DNA from: Shewanella amazonensis SB2B
GTDB taxonomy: Bacteria; Pseudomonadota; Gammaproteobacteria; Enterobacterales; Shewanellaceae
DNA length: 64,000 nt
Assembly: GCF_000015245.1 (NCBI RefSeq)
Contig: NC_008700.1
Location: forward strand, 347,001 to 411,000
Direction of reading: 5' to 3'
In this document: positions 6,746-15,783 of the stretch, in pieces
Numbering within the stretch: the stretch's first letter is position 1
Layout: every line of letters begins with the position of its first letter
Program-made: the position numbers and the translations under genes
The notes under the pieces: model-generated
Seen by the model: the letters and a program-made list of their open reading frames with translations, nothing else
Told to the model about the DNA's origin: nothing
Database searches by the model: none

Positions 6746-9640
6746 ATGACAACAAATAATTACAGTAAAGTTATTCGTAATCAGCGAATATTTGCAAAGT
6801 CCCTGCTGTGTCTCTCGGTACTGAGTGCCATGGGATACGCGCAAACGCCCGAAGCCGAAAAGGCCGACGAAGAGAATATCGAAGTCATTGAAATCCGTGG
6901 TATTCGTGCTTCATCTGCAGAAAACCTGTCGATAAAGCGCACCTCCGATGCCGTGGTTGATGCCATTACCGCCGAAGACATAGGTAAGTTTCCGGATAAA
7001 AACGTTGCAGACTCGCTGCAACGGGTACCCGGGGTAGTGATTCAGCGCAGCGGTGGTGAGGGTGCCACCGTCAGCATCCGTGGTCTGTCATCGGACCTGA
7101 CTTTCACCCAGCTCAATGGCAACTTCATCGCCTCCTCACCAGGCGAACCGTCCCGCTCCTTCTCCTATGCCCTTATGCCCTCGACCATGATTGAAAGGGT
7201 TGAGGTGTTCAAATCGTCCGAGGCCCGACTCGACGAGGGTGGCATTGGTGGTACCGTGCTGATGTACAGCCGTAAGCCACTGAATATGGATAAAAACTCA
7301 GGCATAGTTAACCTTGAGTACAGCAATTCGGATATCACAGATAAGTACGAGCCTCAGTTCAGTGGTATCTATTCCTGGAAAAACGATGATGAAGATCTGG
7401 GCTTTCTGCTCGGCTACACCCGTCAGGACAGAACCAACCGCTCTCAAAGCGCCCGGGTCAATATCATCAACAAAAACTTCCTCTATCAGGAGCGCAAGGA
7501 TAACCAGTTGGTTGAAGGCGGCGCCAAGGGCTATGCGCCCCAGAGTATGGTGCAGGAAGTGCTCGAAGAGCAGCGCGAACGTGAAGGTTTTCAGGTAACC
7601 ACTCAGTGGCGCCCAACCGACTCTCTTGAGTTTGGTATGAACTACTTCCGCTTTACCCTTGGCCAGGATTCCATTCTCAACCAGCTTGAATACCCCGAGT
7701 GGAACAACAACGACAACTTTTGGACCGACGTGCGGGTCGACGCCGAAGCCGAATACGTGACCGGGATTGATTATTCCGCCGGTACCTCGGGCTCCCAGCG
7801 CCTGTCGGCCATTCCCCGTATTAACGGTGAATACAAGCGTGAAGAGTCCACCTCGGATACGTTCGACTTTTATGCCAAGTACGAAGGCGATAATTTCAAT
7901 GCCAAGCTGACCTTCGGTAAGACCAAAGCCGAGGGCGGACCATCTGAAAAGTTCCGCGCCGCTTACTATGCCAACGAGTCATCTCTGTATTATGGCTATG
8001 ATCTATCGGGCCATAAGATGACCACCTACATGGACCCCAAGATGATTGAAAACCTGACCGCCGGTATCGGTGGCCAGGCCGACGTGGGCGCCACAGACTC
8101 CAGTTTTGTTACCGGCACCCAGGAAGAAAAATACGCCTCGCTGGATGTGGATTACTTTGTCGATTGGGGGCTGGTGCACACCCTGCATTTCGGTATGAAG
8201 TATCGGGACGGCAAGATACACCGCGATACCCGCAATACTTTCTATCTCTCACCGGATTTTGATATTGCCGCAGGTGAAGCCGCCGGCACCATCAACCTTG
8301 ACGATGACTACTCCCGCAACGATGGCATCCCTGACATCAGAGACGTGATAATGTCAGGCTCACTGGGCAATCTGTCGGATGTGATTAATACCAACCTGTT
8401 CCCGGCGGTTGACTGGCAGCGTTATCAGCAGATTGTCAGCGAGAACTTTGTTCAATACACCCGTATCGAACCCAACTACGTCTACAACGTACAGGAAGAG
8501 ATCACCGCCGCTTACCTGCAGGCCGATTTCAGCTACGAAGACTTCCGCGGTAACCTGGGTTTGCGCTATGTGAGCACCACCACCACGTCCGGCTCGTCTG
8601 ACAAAATCCTTTATCGTCTCGACTGGAAAGATGCTCAGGGCAACCTGCTGCCAGAAGACGAACAGCGAGTAGAAGACTTTGTTTATCTGGAAAAAGAAAA
8701 CACCTACGACAGATGGCTGCCAAGCCTGAACCTGGTGTGGGATCTGGCAGATAACTGGGTTTGGCGTTTTGCCGCCGCCAAGGTAATGGCCCGTCCGGGG
8801 TATGATGACCTGGGCCAGTTCCAGACACTGGTGTACACCTCCAACGAATACTCCGCCGACCGCAGCGCCGCCGACGACTTCGACAGCATCCGCGACAGCG
8901 AAGGCTGGACCGGCTCAGGCGGTAACTCGTCGCTGTTGCCCATGGAGTCCACTCAGTTTGATACCTCGCTGGAATACTATTACGGCGAAGGCTCTGGTGT
9001 GGGTATTGCCTTCTTCAAGAAGAACGTCGACAACTTCGTGGTGCCGCTCATCATAGATACCACCCGCAGTGTTCCTGAGCAGAGTTTCACCCTGCCCAAT
9101 GCCGGCGACAAGGTAGTCACCGCCGGTGGCGATGACCTGCTGGTACGCGACTTCTACACTGTCGCCAACGGCACCGATGCCAGCTCCAGCGGTATGGAAG
9201 TGTTTATGCAGCACTTCTTTGATAACGGATTTGGTATTTATGCCAACTACACCCGCAACAACACCAATCAGGCCAACGTCGAATTGGATGGGCAGAAGGT
9301 AGGTGAGTCGCCGCTGATTGGCAGCTCCAAATACCAGTGGAACTTATCTGCTTTCTACGAAAACGACGACCTGAGTGTCAGGGCTTCCTATAACAAGCGT
9401 GGTCCAAGTGTGGGCGGCTATGTCGCCTCCTGGGAGACCAACTACTACACCGAAGCCTATGACCAGATAGACGTCAATGCCAGTTACAACCTCACCGACA
9501 GCCTGATGTTGTCGGCCTCTGTGATTAACCTGACCCAATCGGAAACCTACGTGCATCTGGGGAATGATACGGACAACCGTTTCATCCAGAACGCTTACGC
9601 CGGTCGTCGCTTCTACTTGGGCGCTACCTACAGGTTTTAA
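6746..9640 (+). CDS. TonB-dependent outer-membrane receptor for glycan uptake
   Basis: 964 aa. A signal peptide ends near AMGYAQ and is followed by an acidic linker and a TonB-box-like segment (IEVIEIRGIRAS). Then comes the plug domain (DAITAEDIGKFPDKNVADSL, RVPGVVIQRSGGEGATVSIRG) and a long beta-barrel ending in an aromatic residue (RRFYLGATYRF), as outer-membrane barrels do. It resembles the carbohydrate-type receptors of Shewanella, Caulobacter and Xanthomonas. A GAGAGG ribosome site precedes the ATG. As first gene of the plus operon, under a LacI-type operator, it probably imports N-glycan fragments. There is no SusD-like partner; the discoidin lipoprotein downstream may take that place. 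Confidence 0.95.
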   Translation: MTTNNYSKVIRNQRIFAKSLLCLSVLSAMGYAQTPEAEKADEENIEVIEIRGIRASSAENLSIKRTSDAVVDAITAEDIGKFPDKNVADSLQRVPGVVIQRSGGEGATVSIRGLSSDLTFTQLNGNFIASSPGEPSRSFSYALMPSTMIERVEVFKSSEARLDEGGIGGTVLMYSRKPLNMDKNSGIVNLEYSNSDITDKYEPQFSGIYSWKNDDEDLGFLLGYTRQDRTNRSQSARVNIINKNFLYQERKDNQLVEGGAKGYAPQSMVQEVLEEQREREGFQVTTQWRPTDSLEFGMNYFRFTLGQDSILNQLEYPEWNNNDNFWTDVRVDAEAEYVTGIDYSAGTSGSQRLSAIPRINGEYKREESTSDTFDFYAKYEGDNFNAKLTFGKTKAEGGPSEKFRAAYYANESSLYYGYDLSGHKMTTYMDPKMIENLTAGIGGQADVGATDSSFVTGTQEEKYASLDVDYFVDWGLVHTLHFGMKYRDGKIHRDTRNTFYLSPDFDIAAGEAAGTINLDDDYSRNDGIPDIRDVIMSGSLGNLSDVINTNLFPAVDWQRYQQIVSENFVQYTRIEPNYVYNVQEEITAAYLQADFSYEDFRGNLGLRYVSTTTTSGSSDKILYRLDWKDAQGNLLPEDEQRVEDFVYLEKENTYDRWLPSLNLVWDLADNWVWRFAAAKVMARPGYDDLGQFQTLVYTSNEYSADRSAADDFDSIRDSEGWTGSGGNSSLLPMESTQFDTSLEYYYGEGSGVGIAFFKKNVDNFVVPLIIDTTRSVPEQSFTLPNAGDKVVTAGGDDLLVRDFYTVANGTDASSSGMEVFMQHFFDNGFGIYANYTRNNTNQANVELDGQKVGESPLIGSSKYQWNLSAFYENDDLSVRASYNKRGPSVGGYVASWETNYYTEAYDQIDVNASYNLTDSLMLSASVINLTQSETYVHLGNDTDNRFIQNAYAGRRFYLGATYRF

Positions 9641-9645
9641 CGAAT

Positions 9646-9665
9646 AGGCCGCCTGGGCGGCTTTC
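9646..9665 (+). terminator. Hairpin between receptor and discoidin lipoprotein genes
   Basis: GGCCGCC and GGCGGC arms followed by a short TTT, in the 49-bp gap. Weak as a terminator; it may reduce read-through or stabilise the receptor mRNA. Confidence 0.4.
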
Positions 9666-9689
9666 AGTCAAGAATGACGAGGAATAAAA

Positions 9690-12554
9690 ATGAAAGTTTT
9701 CAAAAACAGCAGGTTGTCTACTTTAATTGCGCTCTCTCTTGCGGGTCTTTATGGTTGTGGCGGTGCGGATGACCCGGATCCGGCCAATATCCCGGCCACC
9801 ATTGATGTGACCGTGGCTGATATTTCCGGCAGCGCCGTAAAAGGCACCCTCGCCAACGCGCTGGTCACAGTATCTCAGCTCAATGGCAGTCAGGTACAGA
9901 TGAGCGGAGACAACCGTACCGGTGATGATGGCAGCATCAACTTCACTGTGACCGGCCAGCCCGGCTTTGGCATCAACAGCATGTTCAAAGTGGACGTGGC
10001 CGCCGACGAGCAGACCAGCATGATCTGTGATTCGGTAACTTGTGCCGGGGTCGCCATGGGCGAGGTGCTGAGCGGTGCGCCCCTGTCAGGCACTCACTTC
10101 ACCACCCTCGCTTATGTGCAGGTGCCCTACGCCAACAGCAGTGATGGTAGCGCCGATGCGAGTTTTCAGGCCAATGCCCTGACCAGTATTGCCAGTGACC
10201 TTGTGGCCACCGAGGTGGCAGGCGGGCGCAACGTGTCTGTGCGTCAGTTGTATGAAATGGCGCTGGCGGACAATTCGCAGCTGCTGCTCAAGGCCCTTGG
10301 GGTCAACAGCAAGGCCAACGTGTTCAGCTCAGCGCTTATCAGTGCCGAGGCTATGGCAAACTTTATTACCGGCGAAGAGTGTCAGGAGATCTCTGAAACC
10401 GACGCAGATGGCAATACCGTGACCCGGGAAGAGTGTCAGGACACCTATGCCAGCCAGGACATCATCAAGCTGTCGCTGGTCAATGCGGCCTTCGCCAACC
10501 TGGCTGAAGGAGAGACCTTTGCTGGCCTTATGGCTGAAGTCACCGCCGCCATTGCACTGGCCAACGAAGGGGATATCACCGCCCTGACGCCGCTGCGTGA
10601 GCGCATGCTGGCCTCCATTGCCGCCGTGCCTTATCTGGCTGAGCTGGGCCTGACTGCCGACAGCGTGATAGACCTTAAACTGCCATTTATCGAAACCGCC
10701 ACCAGTTCAGGTCCGGTGAAGGAAGTCACCACCGCTGAGAATCTCGCCACGGCCGTGATCACAGGTCGTAACCGCATCAGTGATGCCGAGGCCGAGGCCA
10801 TGGCATTTGACGGTGACGTAAACACCAAGTGGCTGGATCACAACGATTGGAAGGGCGCGCCCAGTGTGGAAGACCCCTCCTGGTTGCAGGTGAAATTTGC
10901 CCAGCCCCAGGCGGTGAACAGCCTGTTTATCACCAGCGCCAACGATGCTCCTGCCCGCGACCCTGAAAACTTCCAGGTATTGGCCTCCAACGATGGTGAA
11001 ACCTGGGTAACCCTGGGCGAGTTCATTGGTGAAAGCTTTGATGAGCGTTTCGAGCGCAAAGAATTCAGGTTTGTGAATGGCCTGGAGTTCAGCTACTACC
11101 GTTTGAATATCACCAAAAACAAGGGTGATGATTCGCTGATGCAGGTGGCTGAGATTGCCTTTGTCGGCCCGATTTACACCAGCGAAGACCATGCCAATGC
11201 CACCGGTATTGCCAGCATTACCGCCCGTAATCGTATCGGAGATGCGGAAGCAGAAACCATGGCGTTTGATAAAGACGTCAATACCAAGTGGCTGGATCAC
11301 AACGACTGGAAAGGTGCCCCGAGTGAGGAAGACCCGTCCTGGGTTCGGGTGGATCTGGTTGAGCCCAAGGCGGTGGATACCCTGGTATTGGTAAGCGCCA
11401 ACGATGCCGAAGGTCGCGACCCGGAGAACTTCCAGCTGCAGGCCTCCAACGACGGTGAAACCTGGCTGACCCTGTCTGAATGGATAGGTGAGAGCTTCGA
11501 TGAGCGCTTCCAGCGCAAACAGTTCAGCGTCACCAACAGCCTGGCCTACAGCTCGTACCGCTTGAATATCACCAAGAACAAGGGCGATGACACCCTGATG
11601 CAGGTGGCGGAAATCGGTTTGGTGGGCCCCAAACTGCCGGATCTCAATCATGGCATGATGGCCGGTACCCAAATCAGCGCCCGTTTCGCCATCAGCGATT
11701 CGGAAGCGGGTTCCAAGGCGTTTGACGGTGATGCCAGCACCAAGTGGCTTGACCATAACGAGTGGAAAGGTGCACCGACCGAAGAAGACCCGGCCTGGGT
11801 GATGGTGCAGTTCCCCTCTCAGGTTGCTGTGAACAAGCTGGGTATGATCAGTGCCAACGATGCCGATGGCCGCGATCCGCAAAACTTCAATATCGAAGCG
11901 TCCAACGACGGTACCAACTGGGTACGTCTGGGCAGCTGGATTGGTGAGGGCTTTGATGAGCGTTTCGAACGCAAAGTGTTCCCCTTCAGCAACGACTTGG
12001 GCTTCAGTTTCTATCGCGTGAATATCACCAAAAACAAGGGTGATGACACCCTGATGCAGGTGGCCGAGATAGAGTTGATTGGACCCCAGTACATGTCGGT
12101 GGATCACTCATCTTCAGCCGGTGCCGTGGCCAGTGCCCGCAATGCCATCAGCGAAGCCGAGGCGGCTGCCATGGCATTCGATAACGATCTCAGCACCAAG
12201 TGGCTGGATCATAACGAATGGAAAGGCGCACCGACCGAAGAAGACCCATCCTGGGTTCAGATTGATTTGCCTCAGGCCAAGATAGTCAGCAGCATTGCCA
12301 TCACCAGTGCCAATGATGCCGACGGCCGCGACCCTGAGAACTTCAACGTGGAAGGCTCCAATGACGGCGGCCAGACCTGGGTTCGTCTGGGTAGCTGGAT
12401 TGGCGAATCCTGGGATAACCGCTTCGAGCGTAAGCTGTTTGAAATGGGTAACGGTTTTGCTTTCAGCAGCTATCGCCTCAATGTCACCAAAAACAAAGGT
12501 GACGATACCCTGATGCAAATCGCTGAAATCGAGCTGATTGGCCCAGAGTTGTAA
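9690..12554 (+). CDS. Surface lipoprotein with four tandem F5/8 type C (discoidin) domains
   Basis: 954 aa. The signal peptide has a lipobox (LYGC, Cys23). Residues about 30-340 form a globular N-terminal part of unclear family with Gly/Ala/Thr-rich beta segments. Residues about 350-954 are four repeats of about 152 residues. Each holds TKWLDH(N)xWKGAP, EDPxW, SANDAxxRDPxNFxxxxSNDG, a WIGESxDxRFxRK-type strand and YRxNITKNKGDDxLMQ(V/I)AEI, as in discoidin/CBM32-like carbohydrate-binding modules. The gene follows the receptor by 49 nt with a GAGG ribosome site. Likely role: capture of mannose-rich glycans beside the receptor. The four modules are very similar to one another, suggesting recent internal duplication. 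Glycan binding is inferred. Confidence 0.85.
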   Translation: MKVFKNSRLSTLIALSLAGLYGCGGADDPDPANIPATIDVTVADISGSAVKGTLANALVTVSQLNGSQVQMSGDNRTGDDGSINFTVTGQPGFGINSMFKVDVAADEQTSMICDSVTCAGVAMGEVLSGAPLSGTHFTTLAYVQVPYANSSDGSADASFQANALTSIASDLVATEVAGGRNVSVRQLYEMALADNSQLLLKALGVNSKANVFSSALISAEAMANFITGEECQEISETDADGNTVTREECQDTYASQDIIKLSLVNAAFANLAEGETFAGLMAEVTAAIALANEGDITALTPLRERMLASIAAVPYLAELGLTADSVIDLKLPFIETATSSGPVKEVTTAENLATAVITGRNRISDAEAEAMAFDGDVNTKWLDHNDWKGAPSVEDPSWLQVKFAQPQAVNSLFITSANDAPARDPENFQVLASNDGETWVTLGEFIGESFDERFERKEFRFVNGLEFSYYRLNITKNKGDDSLMQVAEIAFVGPIYTSEDHANATGIASITARNRIGDAEAETMAFDKDVNTKWLDHNDWKGAPSEEDPSWVRVDLVEPKAVDTLVLVSANDAEGRDPENFQLQASNDGETWLTLSEWIGESFDERFQRKQFSVTNSLAYSSYRLNITKNKGDDTLMQVAEIGLVGPKLPDLNHGMMAGTQISARFAISDSEAGSKAFDGDASTKWLDHNEWKGAPTEEDPAWVMVQFPSQVAVNKLGMISANDADGRDPQNFNIEASNDGTNWVRLGSWIGEGFDERFERKVFPFSNDLGFSFYRVNITKNKGDDTLMQVAEIELIGPQYMSVDHSSSAGAVASARNAISEAEAAAMAFDNDLSTKWLDHNEWKGAPTEEDPSWVQIDLPQAKIVSSIAITSANDADGRDPENFNVEGSNDGGQTWVRLGSWIGESWDNRFERKLFEMGNGFAFSSYRLNVTKNKGDDTLMQIAEIELIGPEL

Positions 12555-12572
12555 CCTCCTGAGCGTGGCGAA

Positions 12573-12609
12573 AGGGCGGTCGGCAGTATATGCGCAGTAC
12601 GGCCGCCCT
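12573..12609 (+). terminator. Hairpin after the discoidin lipoprotein gene
   Basis: AGGGCGG and CCGCCCT arms around a 23-nt loop with internal pairing, in the 134-bp gap before the GH99 gene. There is no long T run, so it may be an attenuating or mRNA-processing hairpin. Confidence 0.4.
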
Positions 12610-12688
12610 CACTCGCAGTGCTTGTCCTTGATACTCGCCCTCAAATCAGGGGGCGGTATCAGTCACTAAGCAAAGCTGGAACACGACC

Positions 12689-13816
12689 TTGATACAGATT
12701 TACCGCATTCTATTGCTGGTGTTGCTCACCTGCTCGCTGCCGGGGTGCAGCAAGGGACCATCCGAGCCTTTGGGCAACTCACGCCTTCATGTCTTCTACT
12801 ATGGCTGGTACGGCAATCCGCAGCAGGATGGCCAGTGGCAACATTGGAACCACAGGGTATTGCCCTATGGTGATATCCCCCTCGAGGGGCGTTTGGATTT
12901 TCCCGGTGCTGATGACATAGGGGCCAACTTTTACCCATCCCTTGGCAGTTACAGCTCCCACGATCCCGAGATTATCGAGCAGCATCTGGAGATGATGCGC
13001 CAGGCCGGCATAGGTGTGGTGTCGGTAAGCTGGCTGGGGGCCGACGATTTTGCTGCCAGGTCCATCGATTTCTTTATGGACAAAGCGGCCGAAAAAGGAC
13101 TGCAGATTAATTTTCATATTGAACCCAACTACCGCAGCGCCGAAGAGTTCCACGCCATTATTGCTGAATTAATGCGGAAATTTGGCACCCATCCCGCCTT
13201 GTACCGTTATCGGGGCAAACCCCTTTACTATGTATACGACTCCTACAAGATGCCGGTGAGTGAATGGCAAAAGCTGTTGCTGCCGGGAGGAGAGCTTAGC
13301 CTGAGAACTCCTGAACTCGATGGGCAATTTATCGGTTTATGGGTAAATCAGGGCGAAGAAGCCTTTTTTCTCGATACCGGCTTCGATGGTTTTTACACCT
13401 ACTTTGCCAGCGAGGGCTTTGTGTGGGGCAGTACCAGTACCAACTGGCCTTACCTGGCTGGCTGGGCCAGTCGTCATGGCAAACTCTTTATTCCCAGTGT
13501 CGGCCCCGGCTATGCCGATGACAGAATTCGTCCCTGGAACGGTGCCAACTTCAAGGCCCGTGAGCAGGGCCGTTATTACGACCGCATGTTCAGTCAGGCA
13601 CTTAACACCAAGCCAGACATAGTAACCATTACCTCCTTCAATGAGTGGCACGAAGGCACCCAGATTGAGCCCGCCGTCGTGAAGCAACTGCCCGATTACC
13701 GCTATCTGGATTATGGCGACTTACCCGAAGACTATTATTTGCAGCGTACCCTGGACTGGAGCCGCAAGCTCTCGGCCATCCCGGTTAATTCTTCGCAGCA
13801 GGAAGGCAGTCGATGA
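12689..13816 (+). CDS. GH99 endo-alpha-mannosidase/mannanase lipoprotein
   Basis: 375 aa from a TTG start; no better start lies before the signal peptide, which has a lipobox (SLPGC, Cys20). HVFYYGWYGNP, HWNHRVLP, GANFYPSLG and WLGAD match the GH99 (alpha/beta)8 barrel. The C-terminal ITSFNEWHEGTQIEP carries the EWHE pair (Glu319 and Glu322) corresponding to the catalytic carboxylates of Bacteroides GH99 enzymes. GH99 cleaves internal alpha-1,2-mannosidic bonds of high-mannose N-glycans or yeast mannan. The stop overlaps the next start (ATGA). Endo-mannosidase and endo-mannanase cannot be told apart from sequence. Confidence 0.93.
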   Translation: MIQIYRILLLVLLTCSLPGCSKGPSEPLGNSRLHVFYYGWYGNPQQDGQWQHWNHRVLPYGDIPLEGRLDFPGADDIGANFYPSLGSYSSHDPEIIEQHLEMMRQAGIGVVSVSWLGADDFAARSIDFFMDKAAEKGLQINFHIEPNYRSAEEFHAIIAELMRKFGTHPALYRYRGKPLYYVYDSYKMPVSEWQKLLLPGGELSLRTPELDGQFIGLWVNQGEEAFFLDTGFDGFYTYFASEGFVWGSTSTNWPYLAGWASRHGKLFIPSVGPGYADDRIRPWNGANFKAREQGRYYDRMFSQALNTKPDIVTITSFNEWHEGTQIEPAVVKQLPDYRYLDYGDLPEDYYLQRTLDWSRKLSAIPVNSSQQEGSR

Positions 13817-14814
13817 TTGAAATGACCAGAATGGCAGCCTGCGCGGCTGTTCACCATGACACACAGGCAACCCAGACAGGGGCAGCTTATGCCCCGGCAG
13901 AACAGGGGGGAGAGCCCCGGGAGTCGTCTGCTTCTGCGTACTTCTGGGTGGGTATTGATGCCGGTGGCAGCCATTGCCGGGCATTACTGACAGACGATAG
14001 CGGCCAGGTGCTGGGCCACGGAGTTGCAGGACCTGCCAATCCGGTGAATGGTGTCAGCCAAAGTCAGGCGGCTATCATGTCTGCCATCGATAAGGCGCTG
14101 GGTGCGGCCAGGCTCGATAAGCAATATCACAGGCTGATTGTGGGTGCCGGTCTGGCGGGGCTGCACTTACCCAAGATGCAGCAGGTGATGAATGAATGGG
14201 CCCATCCCTTTGCTGCCTGGCATACCACCACGGATCTGCATGTAGCGGCCCTGGGCGCCCATCAGGGCGCCGATGGCGGCGTGATTATTTTGGGCACAGG
14301 CTTCAGCTCTCTCGCCAACGTGAAGGGGCAGCAAATCCTCATCGGTGGCCATGGTTTCCCCATCAATGCCACCTGCAGCGGCTCCTGGTTTGGGCTCGAA
14401 GCGGTCAAGGCCGTATTGCTGGACGCCGATGGCATAGGGCCGGGCACCAGCCTGACCGGTAAGCTGTTGCAGGGGACGAACGCCATGGCCCTGGCGGAGC
14501 AACTGATGCACGCCAACGCCACCGACTTTGCCAGGTTTGCCCCACAGGTGTTTGAGCAGGCTGGTGCTGGTGATGCCGTGTCCCTCTCGCTGATTGAACA
14601 GGGCGCCACTTTTATCAATGGGGTCATTCGCCGCTTGCTGGCAACAGGCATCGACAGCTTGTCACTGGTGGGTGGTATCGCCCCCCTGATGCAACCCTGG
14701 CTCGCCCCTGACTTATCCACCAGGATTCGCACCGCCAAGGCATCACCTGAAGAAGGTGCCATCCTCTTTGCCCGCCAATGTCATGTGGGCAATTCACGCA
14801 TACAGGAGCGTTAA
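13813..14814 (+). CDS. BadF/BadG-type N-acetylglucosamine kinase
   Basis: 333 aa. The ASKHA-fold phosphate-1 motif VGIDAGGSHCRALL lies at about residue 46. Further matches to the BadF/BadG/BcrA/BcrD and eukaryotic GlcNAc-kinase group are VGAGLAGLHLPKM, GVIILGTGFSSL, INATCSGSWFGLEAVK and SLVGGIAPLMQPWL. The first 40 residues are low-complexity and not conserved in type; the annotated ATG overlaps the GH99 stop, but a start nearer the kinase motif is possible. The product is cytoplasmic. Likely role: phosphorylating GlcNAc released by the endoglycosidase, asparaginase and beta-mannosidase steps. No nagA or nagB lies in the window. Confidence 0.85.
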   Translation: MIEMTRMAACAAVHHDTQATQTGAAYAPAEQGGEPRESSASAYFWVGIDAGGSHCRALLTDDSGQVLGHGVAGPANPVNGVSQSQAAIMSAIDKALGAARLDKQYHRLIVGAGLAGLHLPKMQQVMNEWAHPFAAWHTTTDLHVAALGAHQGADGGVIILGTGFSSLANVKGQQILIGGHGFPINATCSGSWFGLEAVKAVLLDADGIGPGTSLTGKLLQGTNAMALAEQLMHANATDFARFAPQVFEQAGAGDAVSLSLIEQGATFINGVIRRLLATGIDSLSLVGGIAPLMQPWLAPDLSTRIRTAKASPEEGAILFARQCHVGNSRIQER

Positions 14815-14817
14815 GCC

Positions 14818-15783
14818 ATGGCCTCAAGAAGGGACTTTCTCAAACTCTCGTCGCTGGCATCCATGATAGGCCTGGCAGCGCCCGCCATGGCGCTGGGTCG
14901 TAAGGTGAATAAACCCATAGTGGTCTCCACCTGGGAGCACGGTATGCCCGCCAACGAAGCGGCCTGGCAAGTGCTCAACGCAGGCGGCAGAGCCCTGGAT
15001 GCTGTAGAGGCCGGTGTGCGGGTACCCGAGGCCGATCCCAAAGTACGTACTGTGGGATACGGTGGTTATCCCGACAGAGACGGCAAGGTGACTCTGGATG
15101 CCTGCATCATGGATGAACACATGAACTGTGGTTCGGTGGCGTTTTTGCAGGGTATCAAGCACCCCATATCGGTGGCACGTCTGGTGATGGAAAAGACCCC
15201 CCATGTGATGCTGGTGGGGGAAGGCGCCAGGCAGTTTGCCCTGTCGCAGGGCTTTGTTGAAGAAGAGCTGCTGACAGCAGAGGCCAGGGCCGACTGGCAG
15301 CGCTGGCTGAAAGAGCAGACAGTGCAGACCATCAACATTGAGAACCACGACACCATAGGCATGCTGGCGCTGGACGCGAACGGTAATCTCAGCGGCGCCT
15401 GCACCACCAGCGGCGCAGCTTACAAGATGCATGGCCGCGTGGGCGACTCTCCCCTGATTGGTGCCGGGCTGTATGTGGATAACGACGTTGGCGCCGCCAC
15501 CGCCACCGGCATGGGCGAGCTGATGATTAAGACAGTGGGCTGCCACTTGGTGGTGGAGCTGATGCGTCAGGGCGCGAGCCCGGAAGAGGCCTGTCAGCAA
15601 GCGGTGCAGCGCATCGCCCGAAAACTCGGTGACTATGCCCAGTTCCAGGTGGGATTTTTGGCATTGAACAAGGCCGGTGAATACGGCGCCTACTGCATCC
15701 AGAGTGGTTTCAATTACGCGGTGCGCCAGCAATCGGGTGCAACCCTGATTGACGGCAAGAGTCTGCTGGGGAGTAATGCATGA
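14818..15783 (+). CDS. N4-(beta-N-acetylglucosaminyl)-L-asparaginase (glycosylasparaginase), Tat-exported
   Basis: 321 aa. The N-terminus MASRRDFLKLSSLASM carries a twin-arginine signal (SRRDFLK), so the enzyme is probably exported folded. It is an Ntn-hydrolase of the glycosylasparaginase type: ALDAVEAGVRVPEADP and VGYGGYPDRDGKVTLDA near the front, then NHDTIGMLALD, where Thr at about residue 179 becomes the N-terminal nucleophile after self-cleavage, and GDSPLIGAGLYVDNDVGAATATGMGE. It splits the GlcNAc-Asn bond left on the peptide after endoglycosidase action. The 3-nt gap from the kinase and the 4-nt overlap with GH85 show one operon. Confidence 0.93.
   Translation: MASRRDFLKLSSLASMIGLAAPAMALGRKVNKPIVVSTWEHGMPANEAAWQVLNAGGRALDAVEAGVRVPEADPKVRTVGYGGYPDRDGKVTLDACIMDEHMNCGSVAFLQGIKHPISVARLVMEKTPHVMLVGEGARQFALSQGFVEEELLTAEARADWQRWLKEQTVQTINIENHDTIGMLALDANGNLSGACTTSGAAYKMHGRVGDSPLIGAGLYVDNDVGAATATGMGELMIKTVGCHLVVELMRQGASPEEACQQAVQRIARKLGDYAQFQVGFLALNKAGEYGAYCIQSGFNYAVRQQSGATLIDGKSLLGSNA

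Noticed and set aside
10707..12107. 466-codon open frame antisense to the discoidin repeats
   Set aside because: It only mirrors the repeated modules of the real gene; no ribosome site and no family match.
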